Below, one piece after another: positions 13,983 to 17,340 of a stretch of 17,340 nucleotides of DNA (positions are counted from its first letter, which is position 1; each line of letters opens with the position of its first letter). The position numbers and the translations under genes are program-made. The notes beneath the pieces were generated by a model. That model was not told the origin of the DNA. It did no database searches and worked only from the letters and a program-made list of their open reading frames with translations. Source of the DNA: Phascolarctobacterium_B sp045598345 (GTDB lineage Bacteria > Bacillota > Negativicutes > Acidaminococcales > Acidaminococcaceae); the NCBI GenBank assembly GCA_045598345.1, contig JAZLLX010000132.1, forward strand, positions 1 through 17,340, in the 5' to 3' direction.

Positions 13983-14555
13983 TTGCGTAAGGAAAGTTTT
14001 TCGGTTCTTTTTGAAACTAAAGAAGGAATGGCGGAACTGGTAAATCAACCCTGTATGTGGCGGAGTGCGGTTTATTTCGTGGCCAGCATGGGGCTTTTCA
14101 CCGGGGTTTGCACAAACACCTGGCTGATGAGCCAACCGTTGGAAGTCAGGGCGGGTGTGGTGTTGAGCACCATTTTGTTTTTGGTCATTGGCCTGTTCCT
14201 TTATGCCATGCTGCTGCATGGCATTATGGAAACCTTTGGCGCTTTGGCAGGGGATGCCAAGGCCCTGATTTGCATTTTGGGTTATACCGCATTGCCCTTT
14301 TTAGTCCTGACCCCGGTGGCACTTTTGGCAGGGCGAATGGGGCTGGGCGGCTTGCCCCTTTTGGCAATCATTGCTCTTTGGGGATTCATTTGGATGAATT
14401 ATCTTTTAGTCCGGGCATTGGAAGTGGTTTATATTATCAGTGTCTGGCAGGCCTTGGGGGTAATTTTATTCAGCTTGATTTTGCTCTATGTATTCTTCAC
14501 CTGGCCTTTTAGAATTGGTATTAATCTGTTAAAAGTAATAATGCAAAGTTTGTAA
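13983..14555 (+). CDS. YIP1-domain integral membrane protein
   Basis: A 190-residue protein with about five hydrophobic membrane spans (roughly 27-48, 58-80, 90-115, 120-142 and 153-178) after a charged N-terminus (RKESFSVLFETKEGMAEL). The pattern resembles the bacterial YIP1 family, whose function is not established. The start is TTG 13983; GAGGT at 13971-13975, overlapping the sppA stop, is spaced 7 nt before it, which decides this start. It lies 5 bp after sppA and 15 bp before glpX, so it is the middle gene of a three-gene operon. Partnership with SppA in membrane protein turnover is only a contextual guess. Confidence 0.78.
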   Translation: MRKESFSVLFETKEGMAELVNQPCMWRSAVYFVASMGLFTGVCTNTWLMSQPLEVRAGVVLSTILFLVIGLFLYAMLLHGIMETFGALAGDAKALICILGYTALPFLVLTPVALLAGRMGLGGLPLLAIIALWGFIWMNYLLVRALEVVYIISVWQALGVILFSLILLYVFFTWPFRIGINLLKVIMQSL

Positions 14556-14570
14556 TGAAAGGAGAAAATT

Positions 14571-15536
14571 ATGAACAGAGAATTGGCGTTGGAATTTGTA
14601 AGAGTTACGGAGGATGCCGCTATTGCCTGTGGTCCATTGGTTGGTCGTGGGGACAAGAACGGTGCGGACGGCTTGGCGGTGGAGGGTATGCGGAGGCGTT
14701 TTGATTCCGTGCCTATCAGCGGTACCGTGGTTATTGGCGAGGGGGAATTGGACGAAGCGCCCATGCTTTACATTGGTGAAAAGGTTGGTTGTGGCGGTCC
14801 TGAGGTGGATATTGCCGTTGACCCGGTGGAAGGCACAAATCTGGTGGCAAAGGGCAGACCCGGTGCCATTGCAGTTTTCGCCTGTGCCCCCAAAGGATGC
14901 CTGTTGCATGCTCCTGATATGTATATGGATAAAATTGCGGTAGGCCCCCGTGCCAAAGGATGTATTGACATTGATGCACCGGTGGAGGAAAACCTCCGCA
15001 ATGTGGCAAAGGCCTTGAACAGAAAAATTTCCGATTTGAATGTGGTATTGCTTGACCGTGAACGGCATGAAGAATTGATTAGCCGTATTCGCAAGGCAGG
15101 TGCCCGCATCAGTTTGATTACAGACGGTGATGTTACCCCCATTTTGAATTGCGGTATTGAAGGCACTGGTGTACACATGTACATTGGCAGGGGCGGTGCG
15201 CCGGAGGGCATTATCGGTGCGGCTGCCATTAAGAGTTTGGGCGGCGATATGCAGGCACGTCTATATCCCGAAAACGAGGAACAAATCAAGCGTTGCATTA
15301 AAATGGGAGTTGAAGATTATCACAAAAAATTAGTGTTGGACGATTTGGTAAAAGGTGATGATTGTATGTTCACCGCTACCGCCATTACGGATTGCGGCAC
15401 TATGCTGAACGGATTAAGATATTTTGGCAACGGTGTGCGTACCCATACTATTATCACCCGCTATGTTACAGGTACAGTCCGTTTCATAGACACAGTACAC
15501 AGTTTTGACAAGGAGAATATGCAGGTTAAATTATAA
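14571..15536 (+). CDS. glpX: Fructose-1,6-bisphosphatase class II
   Basis: A 321-residue metal-dependent phosphatase that converts fructose 1,6-bisphosphate to fructose 6-phosphate, the committed gluconeogenic step. The class II residues are in place: Asp33 (GDKNGADG), Glu57 (VVIGEGELDEAP), and Asp84/Glu87 in AVDPVEGTNLVAKG; the central LITDGDVTPIL block is also present. Length is normal. AAAGGAG at 14558-14564 is the ribosome site. It is the last gene of the sppA-YIP1-glpX operon. The stop codon lies within an ATAATGCGTAATGCG repeat arm (15533 on), so a repeat has inserted at, or was built from, the 3' end of the gene. Confidence 0.95.
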   Translation: MNRELALEFVRVTEDAAIACGPLVGRGDKNGADGLAVEGMRRRFDSVPISGTVVIGEGELDEAPMLYIGEKVGCGGPEVDIAVDPVEGTNLVAKGRPGAIAVFACAPKGCLLHAPDMYMDKIAVGPRAKGCIDIDAPVEENLRNVAKALNRKISDLNVVLLDRERHEELISRIRKAGARISLITDGDVTPILNCGIEGTGVHMYIGRGGAPEGIIGAAAIKSLGGDMQARLYPENEEQIKRCIKMGVEDYHKKLVLDDLVKGDDCMFTATAITDCGTMLNGLRYFGNGVRTHTIITRYVTGTVRFIDTVHSFDKENMQVKL

Positions 15537-15660
15537 TGCGTAATGCGAAATTCGCAATGCGGAATTGTGGTAAGATGTTCCCGTGATTAGAATTGGGATA
15601 GTTAGCATAAAGCGGAAGTAACCCTCTCCTTGGGGAGAGGGGCAGGGGTGTGGGGAAAAG
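15533..15660 (+). repeat. Repeat arm plus type II dispersed repeat copy
   Basis: An ATAATGCGTAATGCGAAATT arm (15533-15552) overlaps the glpX stop. It is followed by the body TTGTGGTAAGATGTTCCCGT (15565-15584), GTTAGCATAAAGCGGAAGTA, the hairpin CCCTCTCC (15622-15629) / GGAGAGGG (15634-15641), and GCAGGGGTGTGGGGAAA. The last part is nearly identical to 6026-6069. Confidence 0.75.
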
Positions 15661-15732
15661 TACGATAAGAATTAGAAATGTGAATTTAGAAATGTGAAAT
15701 GATGGTAAAAAGTTCCTGTGATTATAACAGGG
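15661..15732 (+). repeat. TTAGAAATGTGAA duplication and repeat body fragment
   Basis: A short direct duplication (TTAGAAATGTGAA twice, 15672-15698) leads into the body GATGGTAAAAAGTTCCTGTG at 15701-15720, followed by ATTATAACAGGG. The AAAAAGTTCC variant is shared with the inverted end at 6236-6260. Confidence 0.65.
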
Positions 15733-15775
15733 AAGATGGTATAGTGTGGACTTTGGAATATAAATCATTTTAATC

Positions 15776-15804
15776 TTGTCAGTACTATTGCGTAATGCTA
15801 TAAT
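15776..15804 (+). promoter_or_regulatory. Promoter of the Rpn-type gene
   Basis: TTGTCA (15776-15781), a 17-bp spacer and a perfect TATAAT (15799-15804) with TG one base upstream (extended -10). The -10 lies in a TGCGTAATGCTATAAT stretch that resembles the dispersed repeat arms, so the repeat may have supplied it. Confidence 0.7.
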
Positions 15805-15831
15805 TTATATGTAGATGGAGATTAACAGATT

Positions 15832-16317
15832 ATGGCGATTGATACACTGAAAGCGGAAGAATACAGAAAACAACGGCAGGCGTTCACTCTTTTGGATGAT
15901 GCCTTTATGACTGTATTCTTTCATGAAAACATTAAAGCAACAGAACTGGTATTGCGGATTATCCTTGACAAGGATGACATAGAAATATTGGAAGTGACCG
16001 CCCAGGACGACGTGCCGAGTTTGCAGGGCAGAGGAATACGGCTGGACGTGTTTGCCAAGGACAGCAAAGGAAAACTCTATGATATAGAAGTCCAATGTTC
16101 CGAACGGGGGGCGGGATTCAAGAGGGCGAGATACAACAGCAGTTTGTTGGATGCAAATATACTGGAAAAAGGCACGGTATATGAAGAACTGCCGGAGACC
16201 TATGTGATATTCATAACACGGGAAGACACCATAGGAAGAAACCTTCCCATATATCACATAGAACGGATGATAAAAGAAACCAAAGAAGAAATAAACGACG
16301 GAGCCCACATACAATGA
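15832..16317 (+). CDS. Rpn-type PD-(D/E)XK nuclease, N-terminal catalytic part (truncated)
   Basis: A 161-residue protein of the Rpn/PDDEXK_2 'putative transposase' family, whose studied members are DNA nucleases promoting recA-independent recombination and, in some cases, phage defence. Typical blocks are LLDDAFMTVFFHEN (20-33), LRIILDKDDIEILEV, Asp72 in RLDVFAKD, and the catalytic strand YDIEVQ (Glu86-x-Gln88), then RARYNSSLLDANILEKG and YVIFIT. The catalytic residues look intact. The protein stops after DGAHIQ, where relatives run on for roughly 30 residues into the C-terminal helical domain; that domain is present in another frame at 16314. So this is either a frameshifted remnant or a two-cistron form. 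GGAG at 15817-15820 is spaced 11 nt from the ATG. Confidence 0.8.
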   Translation: MAIDTLKAEEYRKQRQAFTLLDDAFMTVFFHENIKATELVLRIILDKDDIEILEVTAQDDVPSLQGRGIRLDVFAKDSKGKLYDIEVQCSERGAGFKRARYNSSLLDANILEKGTVYEELPETYVIFITREDTIGRNLPIYHIERMIKETKEEINDGAHIQ

Positions 16318-16604
16318 ATTATAAAGAATTGGCGGAAAAAGCAAAAAACTTGAAAGAAACAGAAGGAGGCGAAGCAAAAATGTGTGCAATTACAGAAAAA
16401 TGGTATAATGACGGCAAGGCGGAAGGCATTGCAGAAGGCATTGCGGAAGGCAAGGCGGAAGGCAAGGCGGAAGGTTATAACGCTGTTGCGGAAGCAATGA
16501 TCAAGGACAAAATGCCGTTGGAGCAAATTCAAAAATTTACAAAACTTTCTTTAGAGAAATTAAATGCGATCAGTAAAGAGATTGGCGTAGCATTGGTTAT
16601 GTAA
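16314..16604 (+). CDS. Rpn C-terminal domain as a separate cistron
   Basis: A 96-residue frame beginning MNYKELAEKAKNLKETEGG, which matches the C-terminal part of full-length Rpn proteins (their '...YKELADRVRYFKE...MC' region as I recall it). It is followed by five Gly-x-Ala-Glu repeats and an end segment AMIKDKMPLEQIQKFTKLS typical of the family tail. The ATG overlaps the TGA of the catalytic part (ATGA, minus-one frame), with a weak GGAG at 16300-16303, so coupled translation is possible. About 30 linker codons of the usual protein are missing at the junction. It could be a pseudogene half. Alternatively it could be a small regulator, because E. coli Rpn genes are reported to encode C-terminal intragenic RpnS proteins that restrain the nuclease. 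Confidence 0.6.
   Translation: MNYKELAEKAKNLKETEGGEAKMCAITEKWYNDGKAEGIAEGIAEGKAEGKAEGYNAVAEAMIKDKMPLEQIQKFTKLSLEKLNAISKEIGVALVM
16413..16472 (+). repeat. Five 12-bp in-frame tandem repeats
   Basis: Five units of the type GGCAAGGCGGAA / GGCATTGCGGAA encode GKAE, GIAE, GIAE, GKAE and GKAE in the Rpn C-terminal frame. Copy-number change would keep the frame. Such Gly-x-Ala-Glu runs are common in Rpn-family tails and fit a flexible or helical linker. Confidence 0.9.
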
Positions 16605-16626
16605 CAGCAAAAATGGTGTAATTCAA

Positions 16627-16821
16627 TTAAGAATTATGAATGCAGGTATAAATAGGGATTAGAGGTTAGAGGTTAGGAAGTAGGTTTCAGGATATAGGAA
16701 TTAGGGAAGTTGGCATAGTGCGAAAGTAACCCTCTCCTTGGGGAGAGGGAATTAAAGGGTGTGGGGAAACATAGGATTACGCTGACGCTAATGAAAAGAT
16801 AAAAACTTAAAACTTAAAGTT
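16627..16821 (+). repeat. TTAGG-type tract and type II repeat remnant
   Basis: An AT tract and degenerate GGATTAGAGGTTAG-type tract (16627-16706) precede GGGAAGTTGGCATAGTGCG, the hairpin CCCTCTCC (16730-16737) / GGAGAGGG (16742-16749), GGTGTGGGGAAAC, and a GATTACGCTGACGCTAATG module. The last module (16773-16821) is nearly identical to 6073-6121. The body motif itself is missing at the start of this copy. It is non-coding. Confidence 0.7.
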
Positions 16822-16911
16822 ATGGTAAAATGTTCCGGTGATTAGATTAAATTACCCCTTCCTTTTGGGAGGGGAGGGCCGATACTGGAACGTGGACCGG
16901 CGGGGTGAGCG
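16822..16911 (+). repeat. Dispersed repeat, type I copy
   Basis: The body TATGGTAAAATGTTCCGGTG (16822-16841) is followed by a hairpin CCCCTTCC / GGGAGGGG and a second stem GCCG / CGGC whose loop has GGAACGT. The tail GGGGTGAGC is shared with 12963-12971. The GGCATAATGCGAA segment is absent from this copy. Confidence 0.65.
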
Positions 16912-16993
16912 GTTTGGTAGTAACAAGTTTTCTGCGTAATCCGCACCCCCAGTCGCTGAAAAAGTTATAAGTTATAAATTAAAAATGAAAAAT

Positions 16994-17090
16994 TATGGTA
17001 AGATGTTCCGATGATTATAGCCGGGAAGTTGGCATAGTGAGAACTCATGCCCTCTTTTCTAAAGAGGGGGGACCGCTTGCGGTGGGAGTT
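16994..17090 (+). repeat. Dispersed repeat, type I copy with short second hairpin
   Basis: The body TATGGTAAGATGTTCCGATG (16994-17013), GGGAAGTTGGCATAGTGAG, hairpin CCCTCTTT (17050-17057) / AAAGAGGG (17061-17068), then ACCGC (17072-17076) / GCGGT (17079-17083). The second hairpin lacks the GGAACAT loop seen in other type I copies. Confidence 0.65.
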
Positions 17091-17147
17091 TTTGCATTAT
17101 AACGAAAACTTCAAATAGAATATAAAATACGAGAGAAGCGACAAACA

Positions 17148-17309
17148 GTTTATGAATGCTTCGCATAAACAAAAACACCCGTCTGCCCTCTGTGTTCCGA
17201 ACCCCCTTCGCCACTTCGTGGCCCTCTTCCCCCTCTTGGGGGACGCAAGGGCAGCCACCCTCTTCAAGAAGAGGGAAAATAAGTTCGCATTATGCGGACT
17301 TTTTTATTT
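17148..17309. repeat. Repeat module shared with 6119-6235, with nested insertion
   Basis: AGTTTATGAATGCTTCGCAT and the following ACACCCGTCTGCCC match 6119-6160. The stem CTGCCC (17183-17188) / GGGCAG (17249-17254) is kept, but its loop is 60 nt instead of 13. The extra bases contain their own hairpins (CCACTTCGTGG, CCCCCTCTTGGGGG). The module then rejoins the 6180-6235 sequence, including CCCTCTT/AAGAGGG and the terminator-like stem. Confidence 0.7.
17281..17305. terminator. Terminator-like hairpin inside the repeat
   Basis: The stem AAGTTCGCA (17281-17289) / TGCGGACTT (17293-17301) contains one G-T pair and loop TTA, and is followed by a T run to 17305. It is a copy of the hairpin at 6209, with one extra pair at each end of the stem. 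Bases 17306-17340 show nothing recognisable. Confidence 0.6.
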
Positions 17310-17340
17310 CAATCTTTATTTTGCTTTTTACTCAGCGTTA

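Noticed and set aside
16994..17340. Insertion sequence with transposase at the right edge
   Set aside because: No open frame of useful length; only non-coding repeat modules are present.

Overview
The window looks like a low-to-medium GC Firmicutes chromosome. The gene order DUF1934-argS-(insertion)-pyrG-sppA-YIP1-glpX, the UmuC/YolD pair, the sigma-A type promoters and the heavy load of short intergenic repeats suggest Negativicutes, perhaps the Acidaminococcaceae/Phascolarctobacterium side. That assignment is inference from gene content only; no search was run.

Layout. The left edge holds the 3' end of the RNase P RNA and its terminator (1-140). A repeat-rich gap follows, then an orphan PemK/MazF-like toxin (479-1018). 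Next is a short stretch with a consensus promoter and an intrinsic terminator, then a translationally coupled Y-family polymerase/YolD pair (1172-2811). A proline/sodium symporter (2928-4391) and glucose-6-phosphate isomerase (4474-5916) follow, each with its own promoter. A repeat cluster with a bidirectional terminator separates pgi from a convergent, single-gene FkbM methyltransferase (6311-7366, minus strand). Divergent from that gene is the DUF1934-argS operon (7436-9512). A visibly AT-richer type II restriction-modification pair (9632-11029) sits between argS and pyrG (11068-12681). After a 0.3 kb element flanked by inverted repeats comes an sppA-YIP1-glpX operon (13054-15536). The right end holds a broken or split Rpn-type nuclease (15832-16604) and 0.7 kb of dispersed repeats.

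Functions. The housekeeping content covers hexose-phosphate metabolism (pgi, glpX), CTP synthesis, tRNA-Arg charging, envelope proteolysis and proline uptake. The accessory content is genome conflict and mobility: PemK-like toxin, UmuC/YolD, an R-M system, an Rpn nuclease, and at least ten copies of a dispersed repeat body.

The most unusual signals are five. (1) A dispersed intergenic repeat whose hairpin arms differ between copies while staying base-paired. (2) A 320-bp element bounded by 36-nt inverted repeats directly upstream of sppA. (3) A consensus promoter followed about 50 nt later by a terminator, upstream of a possibly leaderless umuC. (4) A compact R-M pair whose putative nuclease has N-x-K instead of D/E-x-K. 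(5) An Rpn nuclease whose C-terminal domain is now a separate, ATGA-overlapping cistron.
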